Shown here: positions 48,806 to 61,200 of the stretch, in pieces
Layout: every line of letters starts with the position of its first letter
Position numbering within the stretch: position 1 is the stretch's first letter
DNA from: Baylisascaris procyonis
Lineage: Eukaryota > Nematoda > Chromadorea > Rhabditida > Ascarididae
Assembly (NCBI GenBank): GCA_037389465.1
Contig: JAZARR010000095.1
Span: 2,916,001 to 2,980,000 of the forward strand
Reading direction: 5' to 3'
Length of the DNA stretch: 64,000 nucleotides
Program-made: the position numbers and the translations under genes
Notes under the pieces: model-generated
The model's input: only the letters and a program-made list of their open reading frames with translations
Databases searched by the model: none
Told to the model about the DNA's origin: nothing

Positions 48806-49063
48806 CAACTCCTCCCCTCCCTTCTTCTCGTCTTCCTGTTCCTCTCTCTACCTCCTATCCTCCCCCTCCACCCCTAGCTCTCTTCTTCTACCTCCTACCC
48901 CTTCCCCTTATCTTGCCTCCTCTCGCTCATCTTTCCCATCCTTGCCAAGTCCCCTCACCTCTCCTTGCTCCGTCCTCCTCACCCTCTTCCTCTTCCTACC
49001 TCCTCCCCTCCCCTATCCAATTCTCCTCCCTCCAGCTATCTTTCCTTCAGCCACCCTCCTCCC
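48806..49063 (+). repeat. C/T-rich polypyrimidine tract
   Basis: About 260 bases are nearly free of G and made of CT, CCT and TCC words. The resulting plus-strand ORF is Ser/Pro/Leu low complexity and is not taken as a gene. Such homopurine-homopyrimidine tracts can form triplex DNA. Confidence 0.85.
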
Positions 49064-51802
49064 ACACAACCATTTTATTATCACGGTCCTTGAAGTTTAT
49101 TTAATAATTTTGCAAATCATTTTTGTATCATTATCAATCGTTCCGGCAATGCAACTCTCTGTGTTTTTACATTGCGCGCACGATGGCATACGTGGTGAAA
49201 TTATTGAAAATGGCTCTCAATAATCTTTTCAATGAAACATTTTGACGACCTCTTTTAGCGATGGAATATTCGCATTTCACTCACTTTTATTCACTTCTCT
49301 TGTTGCGTTGAATATTTTTCCGAAACGATTATGAAGAATTTCACTTAAAAAATTCATAATTTATCTTGCAGTTATTCAAGTTTATTCAAACTCATTCATT
49401 GTTATGAATGGTAATATAATTTTTATTATTTTATAAAATAGGAAAAGTAAAGGAGAATAATTCGAAACTTTTTTTCAATTAACTGTCGCAATTTGGTGCT
49501 AAAACAATAAATTAATGTTTTCATCATTCACCCATGAATGATAGTATTTGGCAAGCTTCGAATTTTAATTTCTTTTATTGTGATAATCGTTGCAGCAATC
49601 GTTTCATTACATTCTAATCGATTCATGTGAATAGCATTCAAATTTTTTTTCTTTTGCCGCATAATTTCGTTATCATTTCAGTTTTATGTTGTTCAATCTT
49701 GAGCCGAGAGAGCAATGCAAATCATAAAAATCAAAAAAAAAATTTTTTTCTTGAATAATGAAGCGATAAATATTGGCAGTTTGAAGCTATAGAAATGAAA
49801 AATATAATGAATTGTTGTTGCTTATTTTGTTTATTGTTGAATGAAAGCCGAAACTGATTTATCAGAAAACAGAGAGTAGAAAATAAAAATTAAAGTTTCT
49901 CTACGTCGGACAGCAAGGGCAGAGCTCATAGAATAGAGCCTTACTACAAGTATGCTTAGAGAGTAAAGTTATCTTATTCAAACGTTGAGCATGAAATATA
50001 CGGGGAAATTAAAAGAACATTTCTGAAGTTGAACTAACTTTATTAAGCGTTTTATGCTAATGACTTGATCACATCAGATCATTTAGGTTTATAAGCTCAA
50101 CGATTCCCTTCAAGAGTGGAGAAGAAGAAAGCAATAAGCAATGTGAAGAGAGTTGAAAACGATTTAGATGCTCATTGAATCTTTACAAATATGTTTTCGA
50201 TGATCATTCAGAAGGTGACATAGAGACCACCTTATTAGCAATATTGATACCTATGGGCAAGCTTTTTGTGCCCATTTTAATTTGTTTTCCACTCGTTGAT
50301 GTCTTTTTAATATGTTATTTTATTGATTTTTTTCACTAAATATTTTCAAATGAACTATAAATTTAAGAATTTCATTCGTATTATTCTTCTAATAATGTGA
50401 TATTCGATTACTTATATCTGATATTTTAACGTTTTAAAGAAGTTTCATGAGATCATGTCACTTCAGATGAATTTAAAGATCCTCAAATTAAAAAAAAAAA
50501 TACATATAATATGCATGAAGAAAAAATACTATGTAATACTAGTTTAAGTGATTAGTACTACTTTAATTAGCTAATGTAGTATAAAATGTTAGCAAAATAT
50601 GCCTATATACAGTGATGTGATTCTCTGGAATCATTATATGTAATTGTTGATCGCTAAATCTTTAAAAGTCATCAAGGGATGCTCAAACATTGATAAAGTA
50701 AAAAAAATATAATAATGTAAAGAAATAACTAGTTATCTTGAGTTGTCTTTTAAATTTTAACATAATTCCAATATTTTTTTTTTGTAATAATTGATAATAA
50801 TTGATGTATTGATGATAATCTTATATATGAATCGATATTCATAATAAAGCGTCATCGAAAACTGATATTTTTCAATTTTTTCGGAAAAAAAAAAAGAAAT
50901 ATAATTATCAATTTCAAGTCGTTTACGTTTATGAATCATATAATATATGAGACGCAAATCACTTGGATTATTTAATAAGTAAATATTTACACTGTATTAA
51001 AAAAAATAAGAAGAAAACACCCCCCTCCCCCCCACCCACTAAAATTCATCTACTTCCATATTCTTTACATATCGGTGCCATTCAGCAATTGAGTCTTATG
51101 CTCTTTATTCGTTATCAAAGCGTTCTTTTTTCGCCATTCCTATTGACTATTAAATAAAACTTCTTTTTTTTTTTAAATAAAATCGTTGCTTGTTTTAAGT
51201 GCTGAAAATTATTCTCATCCATATACGAATGTAATCATTTCAATATTTGAGAAATTTTCCAGTGGAAAATTATTTCTAAATTGAATTTCGAACAATCGTA
51301 AAATCTCAATTTTAGTTTATTTTGATTGGATGATTTTTGGTTAAAATTTTTTTTTTTTATATGTTAATAAATGAGGATCGCTTTTTTTTTTTTCTTAAAA
51401 AATTATTGAGAATAACCTCATTGATTCTTTCTTCATCTATTTGTTGAATTTACAGTTGAATTTATAAAAGCTAAATTTTTAAAATCTCGCCTCTATTGTT
51501 TTTTATTTCACTATTAATTTATTTTCAATTGTTATAACACCAATATTGAAATATTTTTTTTATTTTATTTTACGATATCCTTTTTTGAGGCATTATATAG
51601 GTTTCGTTATATTCTCTCTTTATAGCTCTTTTTGACTCATTCAACTAATCAAGAGATGTACTTCTCGATAAATTTTGCCTATTTTGAAATGTTGCAGTGA
51701 AATGAGGAGACTTGAGAGGTGTGTAGGAGAGGGGTTTGAGATGAGAGAAACGTGAAATAAGTGGAGGAGGGAGGGGATGGAATGACCTCTAAGATTTGGG
51801 TA

Positions 51803-52098
51803 GAGGGGGGAGGGGAGAGGGGAGAGGGGATAGGGGATAGGGAGAGGGGAGAGGGGAGAGGGGAGAGGGGAGTGGGGAGAGGGGAGAGGGGAGAAGGGAG
51901 AGGGGAGAGGGGAGGGGGGAGAGGGGAGAGGGGAGAGGGGAGAGGGGAGAGGGGAGAGGGGAGAGGGGAGAAGGGAGAGGGGAGGAGGGAGAGGGGAGAG
52001 GGGAGAGGGGAAAGGGGAGGGGGAGAGGGGAGAGGGAAGAAGGGAGAGGGGAGAGGGGAGAGGGGAGAGGGCAGAGGGGAGAGGAGAGAGGGGAGAGT
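51803..52098 (+). repeat. (GGGGAGA)n minisatellite, G-quadruplex-prone
   Basis: About 296 bases of degenerate GGGGAGA heptamers on the plus strand, ending 105 bases before the start codon at 52203. Dozens of GGGG runs spaced by 3 bases match the classical quadruplex pattern. Both strands give long low-complexity frames (Gly/Glu/Arg; Ser/Pro/Leu), which are composition artefacts. Confidence 0.92.
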
Positions 52099-52190
52099 TA
52101 TTCAAATATCTCGATGAAGTGTCCGCATATCGTTCAGATGATCGATGTTCGCTTATTCTATTCATTTTCCCCATGCAAAACATTGTAACG

Positions 52191-52197
52191 TTTGCAG
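52191..52197 (+). promoter_or_regulatory. probable trans-splice acceptor of the large gene
   Basis: TTTGCAG ends 5 bases before the ATG at 52203, the spacing typical of spliced-leader addition. No upstream coding exon is in frame. Confidence 0.5.
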
Positions 52198-52202
52198 TGT
52201 CA

Positions 52203-55200
52203 ATGTCTGCACACAAGAAGCGAGGTGGTCTCTTTACGCTCTTCAAAAAGGTTCGTTTTTTTCTTTTTTGAAAATTTTTTTTTCACTTTTCAAAAATTTC
52301 TTTTTTTTTCCGAAAAAAATTTTCGCAATTCGTTGTTTATCTGTCGATTTAAAAGCTTTTCAATAAATGATGCACTTCAATGGAATACAATAAAAGAACA
52401 TTTCAATGTGCATTAAATTAATGCAATTGAAATGTCGACGATTTGAAATCTCTCGTTTTTCGCGTTAATTTTTTACTCTTTACTTACTCTTTTGTAAGAG
52501 TTGCATTAAATTCAATGTTAAGTGCTTATATTATTGGGCATACTGTAGCATTCTATGTTCTTGTTTATGAAAAAGGTTGTAAAAACTCACTGAACAATAA
52601 ATAAAAGCGTAAATTGTTCATCATTTATTTAGGGGGGCTACGATTATGCTATTTATTTAACTTTATTACAACTTAGATGAGAATAAAAGGCGAGGAAATT
52701 TTGACTCATAGGAAATGCGGCTCATATGAAAGGGGTGAATTATAGTTTCGAGAAGCTTTCTGAGATATTGGAGAAAATTATATTTTTTCGAAAAAGAAAA
52801 AACTTTTCGCACTAATACGACTCGATCTGGGAATTTCAGTAGAAATGAAATATGCCTCGATGATTAGATAAAAGGATGAAAGTGGGGGGGGGGATGGTTT
52901 TCAGAATTTGAGATCTGAATAAGCCGAGGTACCGATCATATAAGTTTCATTTTAATCGATACAATCGATATTACAATAGAGCATTCGTAAAGACGGAGAG
53001 ATAAAGCGTTTATAGTGCTAAGCAAAAATAGTGAGCAAAAATAAATGTGTGAAAATGCGAAAACAAATTCGATTGATTTCAATTATAGTTTGTAGTCGAT
53101 TTCAAGAGCATTTATTGAGTACGTTTCGTAATTAATTCCGGAAACATTATTAATTATATTTCATGATTTAATTATAAATCATAATTCATTAATTATATCG
53201 TTAATTTCAAGAGTATTTATTAAATTTAAAATCAATAATTAATTATGTGCATTATAATTATAATTTTAATGATAAATCACTGTAATTAATTTCGAAATTA
53301 CACATTAATCAAATTCCTTATTTGATTTCATGATTATTTATCAATTAAATTTCGTAGAATTAAAAATTTCTTATGTAACTGTCATTTGGAATACGTCATC
53401 TGATTACGATGCATATATCTATAGAGACAACGCAAAATTTAATAACGGTTGAATTACGAGATGTTTTTTGGCTCCTTTTTTTTGGATTTTCGCAGCCCTA
53501 TACATACTTTTTTTTTCTGAATCAGTGGCGGCTCTCCTTTCCGTTGTACATCTAAGCACTTTCATAACGGATCATAAAGGCGCAACCAGCAATGCCAAAT
53601 GACGGGAGAAAAAAAATTTTTTTTTCAAAATTGACGAATGACTCAACAAAAAAAATTATATGAACGAGTTAATATCAGTTGATAATTACTATTTTTAGAA
53701 TTATTTTATTACTACTAGTTGAAAAAATAAATTAAAAAAGTTCTGGTTAATTTTACTAAAATAAAGTTACGATGAAACAACCATTTTTTTATGATCACTT
53801 TCAACATTCTTCGTTCATAAATCATCATGAAACTTAACTGATAAATTTTTAAAGCTTATTTTAACTCATAAAGTTTTTAAAGTGAATTTTACTTTTTTAT
53901 GAGCAACGAAACGAACCTTGCAGAATGCGACAACTCGTTATTTGCAACAAAAGATATGAGAGTATTCGCTTAAGAAAGGATATATAATAATTTACATTTT
54001 TGATTGTGTTATTGAGTAGATTCTGATAGAGATTTTTAACGAGATAGTACAACTTTAAATTATATTGTTAGAAATTCATAAAATTTGCAACCGGATTTTA
54101 GTGTTTGCATAAACTAGTTGAAAATAACATCGATTGACTATTCATATATATTGAAAAACACTATCCAGTTGTAATACTTGTGAGATCAACTCTCATACTC
54201 AAATCCAAAGATGATATTTATGCCCTAAGGTGATTTGTCGTGATATAATGATCCTTTGGAATAATATAAGAGCATGAGCTTTCATTAATTCTTATACGGT
54301 AATGTGTTTTTCAATGCATATTAAATAAATGTAATACTATTTTCGACGATCATCGTATGATGGGAAAGGCGTTAGTTTGTTTGATATTGTATTCCCTTAA
54401 TGAGACGTCCTGTGATTAAAAAATTTATTAATTTATTTAATTTCTGTTGTTTTTATACGAAATAATATAATTGCAGGTTGAAATTTACAAAATAAAATTT
54501 TTTATTAAAATTGGCAAGTTGATCATTGGTTAATTTCAGAAAGGTGAAAAAAACGACAAACAGGAGAATATAAAGGCGAGAAAAGAGAGCGTAATATCAA
54601 GAGAGAGCGGAGTTATTTCCACAGAAAATACAAAGAAAAAATCTACGAGAATGCAATCGACTGACAATGATACTATTAGTCAATGTACCATCAGCTCAGT
54701 GTACTTTATTTATTTATTTATTTTTATTTTTCAATGAATTTTCACTTATTTATTATTTAATGCAAATCTGCTTAATTATTAAGCATTCGTTTATTATTTC
54801 GTCGGTTTCTAAAAAGAAAAACTTTTAAAGCTTGAATTGAAAGGCTATGCCTATGATATGACTGGAAAAATACTAGAGGTGGAGGAGGTCCGACGTTGCA
54901 GCGCTGGCCACCTAATTAAAGTTGTTTCCGGGTAACTAATTTATTAGAAACGGTGTCATAGAAACAAAAAAAAAACCCATTTTCAAATCGCATCCCCTGA
55001 CGATCATAGCGCTAAATTACAAAGATTTCAGTGGGGTCAGTACCTCAATTTTTATATTATAAACCATTTTATGGAAGTGATTCTGTCGGTAAAAGAAATG
55101 ATTCAATAGAGTGACGTAAAATATTTGAATAAATAGGTGTAAAAAAATTTACAAAAATATTTGCAGAATAACAAATGGCATTTTACCAAATGCTAATATG

Positions 55201-58200
55201 GAAGTTGAACATCGAAAAGGCGAATCTTCCTCTCTCAATTCGACATCTCAACTCACCGAAACTGGAAATTACAAGAAATCAGTAGAGGATGTAGAAATGA
55301 AAACAAAAGATGGACAACAAACGGAAAAGAATTCGAGTGATCGTAAATTCGAGACAACTATAAGCAACACCGACACAACTGCGCATATTTTAACCGGCAA
55401 TCATATTATTTCGAATAAACCAACAGACAGCGTACAACATCCGGATGACAGTGAACAACGAGATAAAGCACTCGAAGGAGAACAACAACAACAGCAACAA
55501 CAACAACGACAACAACAACAACAACAAAGCCAAATGAATGAAGACGATACTGTGAAGCATAAAGATCATGACAGTAGTGAATTAAAACATGAAGAGATGA
55601 AAACCAATGAGGCTGACGAGGCGACTACTCGACCAGGAAAATATAGTCCTATACCTAGTGATCCATCACTTACACCGTTAGCCGCATCAGGTAAACGTAT
55701 TTTTGATCTTTATGCAAATATTTATATCTATAGGCAAATTGTATGTGCCCTTGATATGTTTAGCTTTTTATCTGTAAAGCGCAAAACTCCCCAAGAATGG
55801 AATCAATTTTTGTTCTTCTCTATTTCGCTTCCCTTCCTTTTCTCTATTTGTCTCTCTGCTTTTTTCTCATCCAATCACAGAGTATCTCCTCCTTTTTATC
55901 TATATTAAAACTTAAGCTCATGGTATTTAAATTGCATATAATTAAATTTTAAGAATAATTCAACAAGTATGATAATAAAATATTTTAGTTCAATAAATAT
56001 TCTTAGATAAAATATTTCGTTTAACGAAAAGTGGTTTTATTTCAGATAAAGCATATGAAAAGTTATGAATGAAATTAACGCCGTTAATTAAAATGACGCC
56101 ATTAATTAAATTGACGTCACGTATTCAATTACATTGTGACTTCATAGTAGTCATAGTTCTAATTACACAACTCAGCTTCACTTATTTTATCAGTCAGCAT
56201 ATCACAATAGAAATGTTTGATAAGATGTAAATCCTCAAACTATACCTTCGACGACTAGAACATTTCATCTTGTCAGTGGATATTTGAATTCAAAGGGAGC
56301 CAGAATTCGAAGGGGTTCTTGCAGACTTCCATTCCCGGACAAAAGAGAGGGAGGGAAGGGACCAAATTGGTGGATGGCTGAACAAAAATTTGCGTCAAAA
56401 GCCATCTATGAATGGGACTACATCGAGGAAGCATTGAGAAGAACTGTTGAAACCCTGTTTGAAACGGTGGGGGAGGGGACGAACTCGATTGTTCACACCA
56501 AGTCATAGATACATACAATCAAATTCGATGAAGTCCCAAATAATAAGGCACGCATTCATAAATTCTATCTAGCTGTGCAAACAAAGCGAACCATCAAACA
56601 AAGAGTAAGCTGACTAGCAAAAGCAACGCGCAGTTCATTTACAAGCTCAGTTGAGCGCTCTTTCGAGATCCTCTATTCATCCCAATGCTACTCACTATTA
56701 CTTTTCGTTATCGCATTTATCTACCACGAAGAGGTCTGCTACTTCATAGTAATATTTTTATAAATTGAAGTCAGTTATCAATTTAATAATATATTTGAAA
56801 AGTTGCTTTGCTGTAGTCCATACCAGCAATACCTTTTGTTGTCACTCTAAAGTTTTACCAACAATGTTCTCGATCACATCGATTTCAATTGTTTAGTCAT
56901 TTAGATTCAATATTCTTTAACTAGCTCTATTCCACCTCTATCATCATATATGATGTAAAAAATGTCGAAGAAGAGTTATAGTGGAGATAGAAGTTACATG
57001 TTTGTTTTTTAAAAAGATTCTCTTGATTTCAATAAGGGGATTTCAGTCTCTTTACTTCATCATATACCACTGACCTAAAAAAATTTCAAATTTTATTTAC
57101 CTTTCTGGAAGTTTTCTTTTTCAAAGAATTGTAGACACCCCGAAAGAACCACCTTGCAAAGATGTGCATCGGCGGAAGGGATGTAGGGACAGACTTTAAT
57201 TAATGTATGCGACGTTGAATGATTAGAAGTTTTTCAAATTTTTTAAAATTTTCATTTTCATAATTTTACACTTTTTATCCAAGTTTTTTCGTAATTATTT
57301 TTATTTCACTATTGAAATTATCGATAAATTCGACCTATATATGCTTAAGAATGATCGGCGATAGAATTGATAAGGAGTAGATTACTCTCTCAAGCGTTGT
57401 AGCGTTCTCTTCAAATGATATTATTAGTTGTTAGTGGTAACTATCTGCTAAGATTAATATTTTTAATTCCAACCTAAATGTCATTCGACGTCCAAAAAAG
57501 TGACTGATACCCTTAGATTTATGATATGCCGATATGGCCAAACCTTATGAGAGAAAGCCTTATTACAAAAGAAATGAAATTTGCGATGCGAAATGAACAG
57601 TGCAATTGACGGTTCTATCGAGTGACAGACAACAACTTTGTTCGTGAGAACGTCATGATATGCAAATCAATGGACCACGACAAATGATGAGACAACTTTT
57701 ATCACGAAATGTGAAAATATTTTCGGTTATTTCCGATCGAGAGACATTGCACAATTCTACGGTTACTTTACAAGAATATTTCCGGAAGAGGGATATCAAC
57801 CTTCATGGAGGAAAAAAGACATAGCAATCGTTTTATCAAATACGCTTAACATGAATCAAAGAGTCCAACAAACTTATTCAAATATTACAACTAAACGTTA
57901 CTGCTATGCAACGATCGAAAGTGATCTGAGGGAATATGCTCAGACACGATCGATTACAACTGAACGAGATGGTCAAGCGGTGGCAGGATAAGTCAAAAAA
58001 CACCATGACACCTGCCGTAACGCCTTATGCGTCCTTTGTGGCGCTACAATTACCAATGTACCTTTGTCTAGCACTCAGGAGCCTCTAGAATCATAACCTG
58101 AAAATAAATGGGTTTGCTTCAGAAGTATCTATAACATGTTTTATAGATAACCAGTCTGAACCGACCACAGATGAGGGTAAAATTGTGTCTGAAGAATCGG

Positions 58201-61200
58201 AACAGGTGCTTAATCCGCGCGATATTACGCATCCGAACGGGTCGTTTCCGGTTGGTGATCCGTTGCCATTGGGCAGTAATCGAGATGTGCATGTCCTTGT
58301 TGATCATACATCACCAACAAGTGGCAAGGTTTTCCAATTTTCCGAAGGTAAGATATTATTTCATGGATTTTTATTTAATATCTGGAAGCGGGAATAGCTG
58401 TTATCTGACCAAATTAATCGATCATCGTGGAGGGTATCAGCACCGAATTGGAGGAAAACACCTAATTTTCGGTGAATTCGATGGAAAGCTACATGTTTTA
58501 TACGTTTATATATACTTTTTAGTGATTTTTCGTTATTGGAAGACGGAGTCATATAGCGCCAATTTATATATGCCAATAAAAAGTAGACCTCAATGGAGGA
58601 TCGGAGAAAGAGTGAGCAGGGGCTTAATCTTTTAATATTCTTTCGCACTATTTCAACAATATTAAGGTCTATCTTATTTTTTAGTAATTTCATTTTCCTA
58701 GAAAAGTTTAAATTTTTTTCTTTCTCAAACGGGATTAAAATCTGCATTCTGAGACAAAAAAAAGGCGATTCCAATTTCTCGTTGTGCTGAACTTGTCAAA
58801 TTTCTCTAGTGGGGATGCTTAGTTATTATATTTTATTTTCTATTCTTCAAAAAACACTTGTCATATTTAGTCATTTTTAATGGGCTCCATGAGGGATATT
58901 ATGTAGTTACAAAGACTCCTAAATAGTGGTAAAGCATTATTGTATTCGTGCTTTTTACTCGAAATGTTTTCAGACAAACGTTCTTTGAGTGTTCGAAATT
59001 TGGCACCTGAAGGAAAGCCTTTGGTGGGTTCGTTACAAGACGTTAGCTGTACCTTAAGGAGTGTCTCGATGGCAACTTTACCGCATGATGATGGTAAGAA
59101 GACATCTCGGAACACTGATATCACTACTGCTGGTCAAAGGAAAGTCTACGAAGTGGGCATTATTCATTACGCTCCGGAACGCTTCGCTGGAGTCAAGGAA
59201 CGTAATGCACAATTTGGAGGGCTCAGTCCTCCTCCAATAAGAAAGGACTTGAAAACGAATGTCATCATCACTGGACAACAGGACAGGCCTGAGTATGTTG
59301 TTTATTCCACAATAAGCGTTATTATAGATCTATTTCGGGAAGAAAAAGTAAGAGAGCAAACGAGGTGATGGGTGATATGGTATAGTACCGCCTAAAATTC
59401 TAAAGCTTTGTTCCGCCACATCTTTCCACTCCTAGATGACGAACCTGGAAAAGTACCTTCCTAATATCCAGTTTTTTTACGGCTAATTGAATAATCTTAA
59501 TTCAATGAGCAAAGAAGGGATAAAATGCTCGTCAAAATTACTTACATGAGTTGTACCCACCCTCCCTCTCTCTCCCTAAAATTTTCGAATTCAAAAAGTT
59601 ATAAAAGACGACAAAATTTTTGAAGCTAAAAAATTTCGGCGATCACTAAAAAACAAAAATCCGAACTAATTCATTACCTGCATTTTGAGTAATGGTCTTC
59701 AGCGATGGTTGCACGTCTAACCTCAACCTCTCGTTTTGGCTATATTTGCAATGAAGAGAACCTTTTGTTGCCAAAACATGTTAAACAGGAAGGTACCAGA
59801 TTTCCTCATTTAAAGGCATACACGTCTCATGCTAGAGAGATGAAACAACTAGAAGCCTTCCGAAGGTGTTTTTAATCAAGAACACTTCCGAGACCTCCTT
59901 TAACTCCGGAGCTCACGTTTAAAAAAAACGCGACATCAATTTAGAGTGGTTCCGGAAGATATACGGTAAGATAGGGCTCATTTACGAGGACTACGGTGGG
60001 CCGTTTTTGAAGATGCCGTACATCGCCCTTGCAGTAAGCTATCTTGTAATAAAAGTTCTCTTCAGAGTATTATCGGCAAAAGATGAACAACTAACGAAAG
60101 AGGAGAGCGTAACAGGTGATGAAGAGGATCCCTTGCAGAAGGAATACGCAAAACTGCGAATCCTTTTTGAGCAATGGCAATCGCATTGCACTGATCCAAT
60201 CGCAGTTAAAAAGGCTTACACTCTCAAACTTCAGGTATTTCTTATCTGACCTTACATATACTTTCACTTGTACTAGTAAGTCATGGCGTTACCCAATAAC
60301 AGCACCAAATAGAGAGGACGACAGTACAAAATTCTAACCCGTTTGCACCTACTGGGTATGGTCTTCACTCTGAGGTGGCTCAACGCTTCGTTCTGCTGCT
60401 CTTCAAATAAGTGCCACTCCTCACTAGGAATTTTTTCTCCATTTTCGTCAAAAATCTCTGCTCATTTAGAACAATTTTGAAAAATTTCGTCACCTAGACT
60501 CAAAACGTTCGCAAAAAAATTTATTCTTTGCCAAAAACAATCTTTCGTCACTAAATCTGTAATTCTCACTAATATATCCGCGCAACCAAACAGAAATGCC
60601 TCATCGACATATATTTCGAACAAAAGAGAGAGATTGTAGTTAAATGTGTTATTATTTTAGGGTGAGCTAATAGCACAACTGAAGTTGGTGCAAGATTTAT
60701 GCTCGAAAGTGCCACCACAACAACTCGTCAATCAACCGGCACTCACTATTCCGATGCTCTCTGCACCACTCAAAAAACGACCTGCTATTATCAACTATAA
60801 ATTTGCACCACCTTCACCAAAAACGCCTACGCCACCACAGGTTTCACCAAAAAGTGAGCGAAAAACTTCGGGAAACAACCAATCGGCCAAACCACCTGAC
60901 AACAAGACAAATTCATGGCAGAAGAAGAATTCGTCGTCGGAGACTGTGACCTCAGGAGCAGCGCATTCTTCCATAGGCCGTCCACATTTGTACACACCTT
61001 TGATGAGGAATGAATTCAGTGTGCCACGAATGCGTGAACCGAACAACTTCGAGCCACACACGATTGCCGTTAGCAGCTATAGGCAGCGCCCTGAATTGCA
61101 CACTATTAGTTACGGAACAACAACATCCAAGTCTATAGATTTACGTAAGTGGTGTATCTGGAATTTTCTTATTGGATTTTCTATTGTAATCTCAGCTCTT

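Larger units (their letters stand above)
47276..52190. other. spacer upstream of the large gene
   Basis: About 4.9 kb of AT-rich sequence with two strand-asymmetric tracts (listed). A short frame after ATCATTTCAG at 49681 (FMLFNLEPREQCKS) is too small to call. No supported gene is seen. Confidence 0.55.

Noticed and set aside
48756..49223. 155-codon Ser/Pro/Leu-rich ORF
   Set aside because: It follows the polypyrimidine tract; low complexity, no splice or start context.
51641..52246. 201-codon Ser-Pro-Leu-Pro repeat ORF on the minus strand and its plus-strand Gly/Glu/Arg counterpart
   Set aside because: Both arise from the GGGGAGA minisatellite, whose unit leaves all frames open.
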